In this document: positions 1 through 7,191 of the stretch, piece by piece | Position numbering within the stretch: the first letter of the stretch is position 1 | Layout of the letters: each line of letters begins with the position of its first letter | Assembly (NCBI GenBank): GCA_020630395.1 | Contig: JAHDBM010000030.1 | Location: forward strand, 4,351-37,734 | Direction: 5' to 3' | DNA: 33,384 bases | DNA from: Flavobacteriales bacterium | Lineage (GTDB): Bacteria > Bacteroidota > Bacteroidia > Flavobacteriales_D > CAJJDF01 | Program-made: the position numbers and the translations under genes | Notes under the pieces: model-generated | What the model was told of the DNA's origin: nothing | The model's input: only the letters and a program-made list of their open reading frames with translations | Databases searched by the model: none

Positions 1-152
1 CTAAAATTATCTACTTGTTGGTCATCTGTACCAGTTCCATCTTGTAAAGAAGCTAAGTTAACAGTATGAGGTGCCTGTCCATCACTTTCAACTTCAAGTG
101 TAAGAGTTGTGCCAACCAAACTAAAATTATCTACTTGTTGGTCATCTGTACC
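1..152. repeat. 120-bp tandem repeat inside the surface protein gene
   Basis: Bases 1-32 and 121-152 are identical over 32 positions, apart from what follows the window edge, giving a period of 120 bp, exactly 40 codons. The repeat stays in frame with the minus-strand protein and encodes the GTDDQQVDNFS unit. The near-identity at DNA level suggests recent duplication or gene conversion, and copy number is likely to vary between strains. Confidence 0.8.
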
Positions 153-422
153 TGTATTTATTATAGAATCTCTCATTATTGATATTATACTATCCATAGG
201 GATGTGCTTTACAATACCTAGTGAAGGATTGATTATTAATAAATTTCTCTCTATTCCATATTGATTTAATCCCTCTATTTTAAGTGGATCAGATCCTAAA
301 GCGGGAACAATATGAAGAGAATTTGTAGGTATAGTAGTACCAATACCAACATTTTGAGATATTAAAATTTTAGTGTTTATGAAAATAAACAGCAACAAAA
401 GTACTTTATAATTAAAATGCAT
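1..422 (-). CDS. Repeat-containing secreted surface protein, N-terminal fragment (3' end outside window)
   Basis: An ATG at 422-420 opens 140 codons that run off the left edge without a stop. The N-terminus is a signal peptide (hydrophobic LLLLFIFINTKIL ending in LISQ), followed by NVGIGTTIPTNSLHI. That opening is typical of large Bacteroidota surface and tail-fibre-like proteins. After about 90 residues a 40-residue unit begins with GTDDQQVDNFSL, continues through GTTLTLEVESDGQAPHTVNLAS and starts again at the window edge, so at least two copies exist. I recognise the architecture but not a specific function; cell-surface display or adhesion is a guess. The short upstream gap to the Fur-family gene, which is also on this strand, means the two could be co-transcribed, but their content does not suggest a shared role. 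Confidence 0.75.
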   Translation of the reverse strand, partial: MHFNYKVLLLLFIFINTKILISQNVGIGTTIPTNSLHIVPALGSDPLKIEGLNQYGIERNLLIINPSLGIVKHIPMDSIISIMRDSIINTGTDDQQVDNFSLVGTTLTLEVESDGQAPHTVNLASLQDGTGTDDQQVDNF

Positions 423-490
423 AAGTTAGTTTATATATGATACAAATTACGCGTTAATAATACAAAGGTTTGCTAAAAAAACATATATTA

Positions 491-889
491 TTACAAACAC
501 TTATTACACAGACCACTAGCGTTTATTTCAAAAGAATTTACTGTAAATCCAGGGATAGCTATAGTAGGTAATTCATCAATTTCTTTACAATATATTTTTG
601 TACAAGAGGTGCATTTAAAATGAATGTGTTGATGTACATGTTCTTCAGAACTACAGCTGGTATCACACAGAGCAAGCTTTTTAGGCTCATTAGGTAATAC
701 AACCTCATGCAAAACTCCTTTATCAATAAAGGTCTTTATAGTACGGTATAGAGTAGTGCGATCATGTTCGCCAATTTCACTTTCAAGAAATTCTATCGAT
801 AATGCAGTTTTATTGTTATCAAAAACAGCTAATACTTTTTCTCTAAAAGCAGTTTGCCTAATGTTTTTATTTAAAAATATTTCTGTCAT
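491..889 (-). CDS. Fur-family metal-responsive repressor, probably zinc (Zur-like)
   Basis: This 132-residue protein has the Fur-family layout. An N-terminal winged helix with the recognition helix around DRTTLYRTIKTF (43-54) is followed by a metal-binding and dimerisation domain. The metal domain has the His cluster H84, H86, H88, H90 directly before C93-x2-C96, and a second C128-x2-C131 pair at the C-terminus. The two CxxC pairs form the structural zinc site in this family. The protein is diverged from the TonB receptor gene across about 75 bp that hold two 7-1-7 palindromes, the operator form used by Fur-family proteins. I infer that it represses the receptor and itself. Zinc is favoured over iron because the receptor and the small lipoprotein next to it are rich in His and Cys. 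Fur or another metal sensor cannot be excluded from sequence alone. Confidence 0.85.
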   Translation of the reverse strand: MTEIFLNKNIRQTAFREKVLAVFDNNKTALSIEFLESEIGEHDRTTLYRTIKTFIDKGVLHEVVLPNEPKKLALCDTSCSSEEHVHQHIHFKCTSCTKIYCKEIDELPTIAIPGFTVNSFEINASGLCNKCL

Positions 890-898
890 AATCTTTTA

Positions 899-913
899 TG
901 CAACATTGTTGCA
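899..913. promoter_or_regulatory. Palindromic operator 1, Fur-family 7-1-7 type
   Basis: TGCAACA-T-TGTTGCA is a perfect inverted repeat of 7 bp around one central base. It lies 10 bp upstream of the regulator's ATG and close to the divergent receptor promoter. The arm matches one arm of operator 2 exactly. Binding by the adjacent Fur-family protein is inferred. Confidence 0.7.
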
Positions 914-932
914 AATAATAAATTTAATGCTT

Positions 933-940
933 TATATTTG
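933..940 (+). promoter_or_regulatory. -10 element (TAnnTTTG) of the TonB receptor gene
   Basis: TATATTTG matches the Bacteroidota -10 consensus TAnnTTTG exactly. A TTG at 909-911 is a possible upstream element. The expected transcript start near 947 lies downstream of the in-frame ATG at 927 and upstream of the TTG at 966, which argues for the TTG as translation start. Confidence 0.55.
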
Positions 941-958
941 CATCACTGTTGCAAATAT
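934..958. promoter_or_regulatory. Palindromic operator 2, overlapping both divergent -10 elements
   Basis: This 25-bp near-perfect palindrome runs from ATATTTGCA to TGCAAATAT. Its 7-1-7 core is TGCATCA-C-TGTTGCA (939-953), with one mismatched pair. Its outer arms form TATATTTG on the plus strand (933-940) and on the minus strand (959-952). A repressor bound here would therefore cover both promoters. The centre lies 40 bp from the centre of operator 1, about four helical turns. Confidence 0.7.
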
Positions 959-965
959 AAGAAAC

Positions 966-3233
966 TTGATCAAAACGATTCTTACATATTTAACTTTGTT
1001 TTCCACTTGCATTTCTATTTCTCAATTATCGGGGGTAGTATATGATGCAGATAATAAACAACCAATTCCATACGCTACAATTGAGTTAGTAGATTTAGCT
1101 ACTGGTATCACAGCTGATGAAAATGGAACGTTTAAGTTTGATATTTCAATCCCTTGGCATTCTAAAGTTAAAATAACTGCAGTAGGTTATAGTGCTCATA
1201 TATTAGAAATAGAAGATAATACTGATAGAGATAATTTAGTTGTTAGTCTTTTTTCTAAACATTACCATCTACATGAAGCAGTTATTTCTGCAGGTACAGG
1301 AATTTTACAAGATTACACCATTACAAATGTTATTTCTGCTCCTATGAGTGAGTTATCTATAATTAAACCAGCAAATGTAGGTGAAGCAATAACAAATTTA
1401 TCAGGAGTGTATAATAACTCCATGGGAAATGGTATTTATAAGCCAGTGATTAGAGGATTATCTGGAATACGTGTATTGTCATTTTTAAATGGAGTTAGAT
1501 TAGAAAACCAACAATGGGGTGGAGATCATGGTTTGGGTGTATCATCAGTAGGTATTGGACAGGTTGAAGTGATTAAAGGTCCAGCATCTTTACTATATGG
1601 TGCTGATGCATTAGGAGGAGTGCTACATCTTACAGATGAAACTTTTGCTAAAAACAACAGTGTTGAGGCAAAAATAGAATCTAAAGTTTCTTCCAATACA
1701 AGGGGGGTAGATAATGCAGGACAAGTGAAAATTAATACTGGAGGAATACGCTTTAATGCCTTTATAAACCATCAAGATCATGCTGATTACCAAATGGGAA
1801 ATGACCTTTTTGTTAAAAATTCGAGATATAAAGGGATTGGAGGTAAATTTTTATTAGGTTACAACAAGAAAAATTGGGTAACTAAATTAGGATATAACAT
1901 TTCTCAATCAAGAATTAGCCTTCCTGGCCATACACACGATAGTATCGTTAATCTCAGTTCGTTTACTTCAACTAATCAAGGGAGAAGAAAATCCAGCCCT
2001 GCACAGGTTATCAATAATCACTTAATAACATTTGATAATCAATTCTTTTTTCATCATGCCGATTTAAAAATTACACTTGGACATCAAGCCAATCAGCTCC
2101 AAGAATTTGAAAAACTTACGATTCCAGAAATTGATATGAGGCTAAATACAACTAATTACTATGCTCGTTATCATTATGGTTTTAAAGATGTAGATTTAAT
2201 TGTAGGAGCACAAGGGGTAATACAAAGAAACATTAACCCGCCTGGTATTCCAGAAGAGCTTATACCTAATTATAATAATATAGATAATGGTGTTTTTGGT
2301 ATTTTAAATGGTAAAAAAGGAAAGCTAAATTATCAGCTTGGAGCAAGAATAGATAATAGGTCAATAACTGTTTATGATGAACCTATTGACACTATGAATA
2401 GAGAGTTTCATTATTTAGCTGGAAATTACTCTGCTGGTTTATCTTATAAATTAGAGCAATTTGCTGTTCGTTTAAATATATCTACTGGTACAAGAATGCC
2501 ACATGTTTCTGAGTTACTATCTAATGGTGTTCATCATGCTACTAATCGTTATGAAATTGGAGTTTTAAATTTAAAACCAGAACAAGGAACACAAATTGAT
2601 ATCTCTTTTGAATTTAATAAGGAACATATAGACTTTATTATTAATCCATTTGTCAATCAAATTAATAATTACATTTTTCTGAAACCTTTAGATTCTACAA
2701 TCGATAATAACCCAGCATATACATATACTCAAACTGACAGAGCTAATTTAATAGGAGGGGATTTCTCTTTTCATTGGCATCCACATTTTTTACATGATTT
2801 TCATTTAGAATCTAATGTTTCATTTTTATATGCTGAAGCAGAGAATAATGAACCAATAACCTTTACACCACAACCAAGATTGACTAATGTATTAACCTAT
2901 AGCTTTGATCATGATGAAGATGCATCATTTAAAGTGTCTAATATCTCATTGCAATATCAGCTTTTTAATGAGCAAAATAGGGTAGTAGACTATGAAATAG
3001 CAACTAAAGGCTATCAATTATTACATATTGGTACAAATGCTAAATGGGAATTAAGTAAGGATTGTGTTATCGATATTGGATTTGGTGTAAGAAATCTATT
3101 AAATGCACAATTTATAGATCATTTATCAAATTTAAAACAATATAATATCCAAGGACAAGGAAGAAATATATACGTGTCTTTAGGATTTAATTTTAATTCA
3201 AAACTAAAAACAAACAAAAACAAAGAACAATGA
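966..3233 (+). CDS. TonB-dependent outer-membrane receptor, probably for zinc
   Basis: This protein of about 755 residues would carry a substrate across the outer membrane using TonB energy. Residues 1-20 form a signal peptide ending in ISISQ, residues 21-95 a carboxypeptidase-D-regulatory-like domain, and roughly 105-225 the plug. The plug has RGLSGIRVLSFLNGVRLE, then WGGDHG and IKGPASLLYGADALGG. The rest is the beta-barrel. His-rich patches (HYHLHE near 99-104, GVHHAT, and HWHPHFLHDFH late in the barrel) fit a transition metal, zinc being likeliest. I chose TTG 966 because a longer frame from 756 overlaps the regulator gene, and an ATG at 927 precedes the predicted transcript start and leaves the signal peptide misplaced. 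The gene overlaps the next by four bases (ATGA) and is probably repressed by the divergent Fur-family protein. The substrate is inferred, not shown. Confidence 0.88.
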   Translation: MIKTILTYLTLFSTCISISQLSGVVYDADNKQPIPYATIELVDLATGITADENGTFKFDISIPWHSKVKITAVGYSAHILEIEDNTDRDNLVVSLFSKHYHLHEAVISAGTGILQDYTITNVISAPMSELSIIKPANVGEAITNLSGVYNNSMGNGIYKPVIRGLSGIRVLSFLNGVRLENQQWGGDHGLGVSSVGIGQVEVIKGPASLLYGADALGGVLHLTDETFAKNNSVEAKIESKVSSNTRGVDNAGQVKINTGGIRFNAFINHQDHADYQMGNDLFVKNSRYKGIGGKFLLGYNKKNWVTKLGYNISQSRISLPGHTHDSIVNLSSFTSTNQGRRKSSPAQVINNHLITFDNQFFFHHADLKITLGHQANQLQEFEKLTIPEIDMRLNTTNYYARYHYGFKDVDLIVGAQGVIQRNINPPGIPEELIPNYNNIDNGVFGILNGKKGKLNYQLGARIDNRSITVYDEPIDTMNREFHYLAGNYSAGLSYKLEQFAVRLNISTGTRMPHVSELLSNGVHHATNRYEIGVLNLKPEQGTQIDISFEFNKEHIDFIINPFVNQINNYIFLKPLDSTIDNNPAYTYTQTDRANLIGGDFSFHWHPHFLHDFHLESNVSFLYAEAENNEPITFTPQPRLTNVLTYSFDHDEDASFKVSNISLQYQLFNEQNRVVDYEIATKGYQLLHIGTNAKWELSKDCVIDIGFGVRNLLNAQFIDHLSNLKQYNIQGQGRNIYVSLGFNFNSKLKTNKNKEQ

Positions 3234-3436
3234 AAAAATTACAAATTATAGCAGTATTTGCAGGATTAGCGTTTTTCTCTTGTAAAAAAGAAGAATGTGC
3301 TCAATGCCATTACGATAAAAATGGTGGAGAGGTAGATTTAGGAGAAAAATGTGGAGATGATATTACTACTTTAGAAGCAAATGGATATGAAGAAAATGGT
3401 GTTACATACACAGTTCACTGTGGAGATGGACATTAA
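3230..3436 (+). CDS. Small Cys/His lipoprotein, putative metal-binding partner of the receptor
   Basis: This 68-residue protein has a lipoprotein signal ending FFSC (C18), followed by KKEE, typical of Bacteroidota lipoproteins. The mature part of about 50 residues has C23, C26, H27, C41, C64 and H68, a high density of possible metal ligands for its size. Its start overlaps the receptor stop by four bases, so the two are translationally coupled. I do not recognise a named family. The best inference is a periplasmic or outer-membrane metal-binding accessory, perhaps passing zinc from the receptor. The CAQCH motif resembles a haem c site, but the protein is too short and lacks other cytochrome features. 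Confidence 0.8.
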   Translation: MKKLQIIAVFAGLAFFSCKKEECAQCHYDKNGGEVDLGEKCGDDITTLEANGYEENGVTYTVHCGDGH

Positions 3437-3462
3437 TTAGTAATATATTTAATCATATAGCT

Positions 3463-3492
3463 AAAGGGAAGTAAAATATACTTCCCTTTTTT
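3463..3492 (+). terminator. Hairpin terminator after the receptor operon
   Basis: An 11-bp perfect stem (3463-3473 with 3479-3489, AAAGGGAAGTA and its complement) with a 5-base loop runs into a T tract. It lies between convergent genes and may also stop the minus-strand operon that ends at 3497, though the T tract on that side is poor. Confidence 0.8.
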
Positions 3493-3496
3493 ATAT

Positions 3497-4027
3497 TTAA
3501 CATATTTCAGCTCCAAGTCTCAGCATGTATGTTTTATCGGCTCCTGATAACACTATGATGTCAAAATTCATTCCCCAGTAAAGGTTCATTGCCCAAGGGT
3601 ATAGTTTATTATTTCTATTTTCACTTGAAATACTTAGCTTGTAAATATTATTGAATGGTCCAAGAAAATAAATTAATGTAATCAAATTGTTCACTAAATT
3701 ATCATCATTTGTTTTTAGTGGTATTTTTGGCAACCATTCTTTTGCAGTATTATGCATACTAATTTTATCAATTGTTTCAAATTGACATATTCTATTCATA
3801 AATGAATTTAACTTATTATCGAGCTCTATATGATAAGCAAGCTTAGACAATAATATATGACTACCGAATTCATTGATATTAGTTAACGAAATTTCATTAA
3901 ACTCAAATACATGATTAATTCCCTGACCTGTTTCATTAAGATTTTTAATGGCCTGATACGCATACAATAATCCTTGTATATGATCTATACTTACACTATC
4001 ATCAAATTCTGGTTCTTCGAAATACAT
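3497..4027 (-). CDS. Unrecognised 176-residue protein
   Basis: I do not recognise this protein. It has no signal peptide or membrane segment and looks like a soluble cytoplasmic protein. It is acidic at the N-terminus (FEEPEFDDS), with alternating helical and strand-like stretches; the C-terminus is YWGMNFDIIVLSGADK and MLRLGAEIC. Its ATG shares a base with the stop of the upstream hydrolase gene (TAATG), so it is translationally coupled and is the last gene of the six-gene minus-strand run. A role linked to the hydrolase is possible, but nothing in the sequence defines it. Confidence 0.75.
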   Translation of the reverse strand: MYFEEPEFDDSVSIDHIQGLLYAYQAIKNLNETGQGINHVFEFNEISLTNINEFGSHILLSKLAYHIELDNKLNSFMNRICQFETIDKISMHNTAKEWLPKIPLKTNDDNLVNNLITLIYFLGPFNNIYKLSISSENRNNKLYPWAMNLYWGMNFDIIVLSGADKTYMLRLGAEIC

Positions 4028-4920
4028 TAATCATTCTTTTTAATCCAGTCCAATGCAGTTAAGAAATGATCTTCTTCAGCTAGTTTATGAGTTAGAATAT
4101 CAATATGATTATAATCATGAAGATTACCATAATTTTTTCCAAGAATTGATATTTCAAGATCTTCATGTTCACCAGCTTCTTCGGCTAGTAATGCCACATC
4201 AATAGGGTTGCCAAGAACTTTGTCTTTAATACCTGTAAGGTGTAAAGTAGGAGGTAAGTCAATTTTAGATAAGGTTTCCTTATAATCTAACTCATCAACT
4301 TTATCAATCCATTGTTTAGTATAAACCCAGGTGTTCATATCCAAAAAGAGTTGTTTGGGCTCATTTTCTGATCCAATTCTTGGTTTTTGAAATAAAGCTA
4401 TTCCACTTAACACACTAGATATTCTACCATATCCATTCCAAATAATATCTGCAAATAATATTCGCTTTGGAGTCCAAACAGAAATTCTTCTTTTAGAGGC
4501 AAACATCACCATAGATTTAACTTTGTATTGATTATAAAAACGAGCTAAAAAAGAATAAGCCCAAACTCCTCCCCAAGAATGGGTTACAAAATGAAACTCA
4601 TCTTTATTGGTAAGTTCTTTAATCTTATCTAAACAAGCTGGTATATCTATTGTCAATAAGTCTGTTTGAGAATAAGTAAGTTTTTTTGAGACTTTAGGCT
4701 TACTTGATCCTTTCCCTCTCATATCTACTATAAAAACATCAAATCCATTCTTGGCTAAAAATGGACCAATTCCTTTACCAGATTTACTATAAAAAATTTT
4801 ACCATCTTCAATAGCTCCATGAATCATGAAGATTGGGGTCCTGCCATTTCCATTTGTAAACCTATGTATACAGAGAGTGTCAACATTATTTACCTCTATG
4901 AAATGTTTGCTGTAATTCAC
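4027..4920 (-). CDS. Alpha/beta hydrolase
   Basis: This 297-residue single-domain hydrolase has the oxyanion motif HGAIEDG at 34-40 and the nucleophile elbow THSWGG with S115 at 113-118. D233 in TGIKDKV and H272 in YNHIDI complete the triad. No signal peptide is visible, so it should act in the cytoplasm. The fold covers esterases, lipases, peptidases and haloperoxidases, and the substrate cannot be read from sequence. The start is GTG at 4920: the upstream stop is only 7 bases away, and the frame gives the usual short strand before HG. It overlaps the following unknown gene by one base. A lipase-like role fits loosely with the lipocalin-like neighbours, but that is conjecture. Confidence 0.85.
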   Translation of the reverse strand: MNYSKHFIEVNNVDTLCIHRFTNGNGRTPIFMIHGAIEDGKIFYSKSGKGIGPFLAKNGFDVFIVDMRGKGSSKPKVSKKLTYSQTDLLTIDIPACLDKIKELTNKDEFHFVTHSWGGVWAYSFLARFYNQYKVKSMVMFASKRRISVWTPKRILFADIIWNGYGRISSVLSGIALFQKPRIGSENEPKQLFLDMNTWVYTKQWIDKVDELDYKETLSKIDLPPTLHLTGIKDKVLGNPIDVALLAEEAGEHEDLEISILGKNYGNLHDYNHIDILTHKLAEEDHFLTALDWIKKND

Positions 4921-4927
4921 TTTAACT

Positions 4928-5380
4928 TTAATCAGCTTTAGTAAAACAATAAGTAATTCGGTTACTGCTTAATATTAATTGATTATTAATAAAATCAAAT
5001 TTAAATGTCTCTGAAGATGCTTTAAAATAATCTCCAAATCCTGTAGAGCTTAGTTTTATCGTCTTTTCCTCTAGATTTAATTTAAACTTACCTTTTTGAC
5101 CTAAATTTTTGGCAAATGTTTTATTCTCTCTATAAACTACACCATGAAATGTTTTTTTACCTTCTAACATAATTCCACTAAGAAACCAACCTACTAAATT
5201 ACGTCTGTTATTTTCTTCAAAAGTTGTTTTAATCCCATTAGTTTCAGTATAAACTAAATTCCATTGTCCTTTAATCTTTTTACTAATGTTTTCTTTTTGA
5301 GAAAAACTAGTGAAAGAACAAAATAGTCCTACTAATAAAATGGCAATATGTTGCTTTGAAAAAACTATTTTGTTAGCCAT
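4928..5380 (-). CDS. Secreted lipocalin-like protein
   Basis: This 150-residue protein has an N-terminal hydrophobic signal (IAILLVGLFCSFTSFSQ) with probable cleavage after SFSQ, leaving about 120 residues in the periplasm or outside. The mature part starts with a GQWNLVYTETNG segment and then runs as short alternating strands, the pattern of small lipocalin-like domains that open with G-x-W. No Cys lipobox is positioned for lipidation. Its start lies 16 bases inside the end of the M61 peptidase gene, so it is part of the same transcript. A second lipocalin-like protein, though not close in sequence, opens the same operon at 8810. Ligand unknown. Confidence 0.75.
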   Translation of the reverse strand: MANKIVFSKQHIAILLVGLFCSFTSFSQKENISKKIKGQWNLVYTETNGIKTTFEENNRRNLVGWFLSGIMLEGKKTFHGVVYRENKTFAKNLGQKGKFKLNLEEKTIKLSSTGFGDYFKASSETFKFDFINNQLILSSNRITYCFTKAD

Positions 5381-7173
5381 TTTGTTTTATTTTCTTTTTG
5401 AGTTGTAGATAAATCTGTTTTTTCTGTAATGGTATATTTTTCAGAAGTAGTTTCAGCTAATTTAAAATTAAGCGTACGCTCAATATTATCTCTAGAAACT
5501 GTTATTTCAACCATATCTCCAGCTTTTTTCTTAGAAAGAGCTTTAGATAAATCTTTTACTTTTTTACCGTCAATTGTAAGAACATAATCATTAACATTTA
5601 ACCCGCCATCATATGCGTTTCCACCTCTTCTTAAACTCGTAATTCTATTTCCACTAAATCTAGCTCCTAATGATGCATCTTCTTTAACTACAGTTTCTTT
5701 ATTAAAATCATAGCCAACATAATTAAATCGAGTTTTATAGTCTACTTCACCAGGTTTAAAAACTTTTTCTTGAAAGAAATTATCCAACTTTTTACCAGCA
5801 ATTAACTCAACAGCATCTTGAAATTCTTTATCAGTAAATCCTCTTTTTTTCTTTTTAGCATATTCTTCATAAAGGTATTTCATTACATCATCTAGACATT
5901 TTTCTCCTTTAGTATTATTAATAATTTCAAATTCTAACATCAATGCTAATGTAGCGCCCTTAGAGTAGTATGAGATTGTTGTATTAGCACTGTTTTCATG
6001 TGGTCTGTATGCTTTAATCCAAGCATCAAAGCTAGATTCTGTAACACTTTGAACTTTATTACCTACAGAATTCTCGATATAGCTTATTTTGCTGCGCATT
6101 TTGTTAACTAGATCTTCTTTAGAATATATTCCAGCTCTGTAAAGTATTAGCTCTTGATAATAACTTGTAAAACCTTCCATTACCCACAATAAGTGAGTAT
6201 AGTTTTCTTTTTCATAGTCAAAAGGTCCTAGTGCTTCTGGACGAATTCGTTTAACGTTCCATAAATGGAAATATTCATGAGCAACTAGATTTAAAAAGCC
6301 TTTGTATTTGCCACCTTCATATGTGTTTCTATTAACCTGTAAAGTGGTAGAATTAATATGCTCTAATCCTCCAGAACCAACCGTTAAGTTGTGTACAATA
6401 AATAGATACTCTTTGTTTGGATTTTCCCCAAAAATATCGGTAGCAGATTGACAAACCTTTGCCATATCCCTTTTAAGGGTATCGATATTATAGTTTCCTT
6501 TACCATATATAGCTACTCTATGTTTTGTTCCTCCTGCTTTAAACTCAAATTCTTCATGATTTCCAATTTCAATAGGAGCATCAACTAAATAATCGTAATT
6601 AATAAAAGAAAACGTGTTTTTTCCCTTACTCTTAAGACTTGTTGCTATCTTTTTAAAATTTGAATGAGGAATAATCTTTATTGTTCCTTCTTTTTGTTTT
6701 AATTCGTCTACATACATAAAAACACTTGTACCATTAAAATAGGCGTGAGAATCATCTACAAAACTTGTTCTTACAGATAATTCATTACAGTACACCTTGT
6801 AACTAACTGTAACACTAGATTGGTTATTTGTGTATACTCTCCAGGTGTTTTTAGTTATTTTTTCTGATTTAAGGTCAGATCTGCTGTAAGAAGCTTTAAA
6901 GTCTTCAACAAACCTAGGAAACTCTCTTATTAAATATGATCCTGGTGCCCATACAGGTAGTTTAAAATCAATATACTCTTTTGTATAATTAGATACTGTT
7001 AAACTCACTTCGGCATAATGAGTATGTGGTTCAGCAGTAGATATTGTATACGATATTTTTGCATTTTGAGCATCTTCATTTAATGGAGTGCTGTACGTAT
7101 ATATTTCATTCTTTTGAGTTTTACAAGAGTAAGTAGCAAATAAAACAAGTGTTAAAAGTGATAATCTAATCAT
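5365..7173 (-). CDS. M61-family (glycyl aminopeptidase-like) lipoprotein peptidase with PDZ domain
   Basis: This 602-residue zinc peptidase starts with a lipoprotein signal (LFATYSC, C17), so it should sit on the periplasmic or outer face of a membrane. Residues about 35-215 match the M61 N-terminal domain (LPVWAPGSYLIREFPRF at 72-88). The catalytic domain has GGLEH at 268-272 and the zinc site HEYFH at 299-303, with E333 in VMEGFTSYY as the likely third ligand. A PDZ domain lies near 505-585 (GGLNVNDYVLTIDG). Length and order are standard for the family, which removes N-terminal residues from peptides. It sits 18 bases after the Nramp-like gene and overlaps the lipocalin-like gene. Function as a peptidase is well supported; the natural substrate is unknown. 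Confidence 0.9.
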   Translation of the reverse strand: MIRLSLLTLVLFATYSCKTQKNEIYTYSTPLNEDAQNAKISYTISTAEPHTHYAEVSLTVSNYTKEYIDFKLPVWAPGSYLIREFPRFVEDFKASYSRSDLKSEKITKNTWRVYTNNQSSVTVSYKVYCNELSVRTSFVDDSHAYFNGTSVFMYVDELKQKEGTIKIIPHSNFKKIATSLKSKGKNTFSFINYDYLVDAPIEIGNHEEFEFKAGGTKHRVAIYGKGNYNIDTLKRDMAKVCQSATDIFGENPNKEYLFIVHNLTVGSGGLEHINSTTLQVNRNTYEGGKYKGFLNLVAHEYFHLWNVKRIRPEALGPFDYEKENYTHLLWVMEGFTSYYQELILYRAGIYSKEDLVNKMRSKISYIENSVGNKVQSVTESSFDAWIKAYRPHENSANTTISYYSKGATLALMLEFEIINNTKGEKCLDDVMKYLYEEYAKKKKRGFTDKEFQDAVELIAGKKLDNFFQEKVFKPGEVDYKTRFNYVGYDFNKETVVKEDASLGARFSGNRITSLRRGGNAYDGGLNVNDYVLTIDGKKVKDLSKALSKKKAGDMVEITVSRDNIERTLNFKLAETTSEKYTITEKTDLSTTQKENKTKWLTK

Positions 7174-7191
7174 GTTCAGTATATCTAAATA

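Noticed and set aside
1-152. Repeats at the left edge as a possible CRISPR array
   Set aside because: The 120-bp period is in frame with a protein and no unique spacers of constant length separate short repeats.
756-965. N-terminal extension of the TonB receptor frame
   Set aside because: It overlaps the regulator gene on the other strand, contains the operators and promoter, and encodes no sensible signal peptide; the receptor starts at 966.
3296-3311. CAQCH in the small lipoprotein as a cytochrome c haem site
   Set aside because: A single motif in a 68-residue lipoprotein without other cytochrome features; metal binding through several Cys and His is more plausible.
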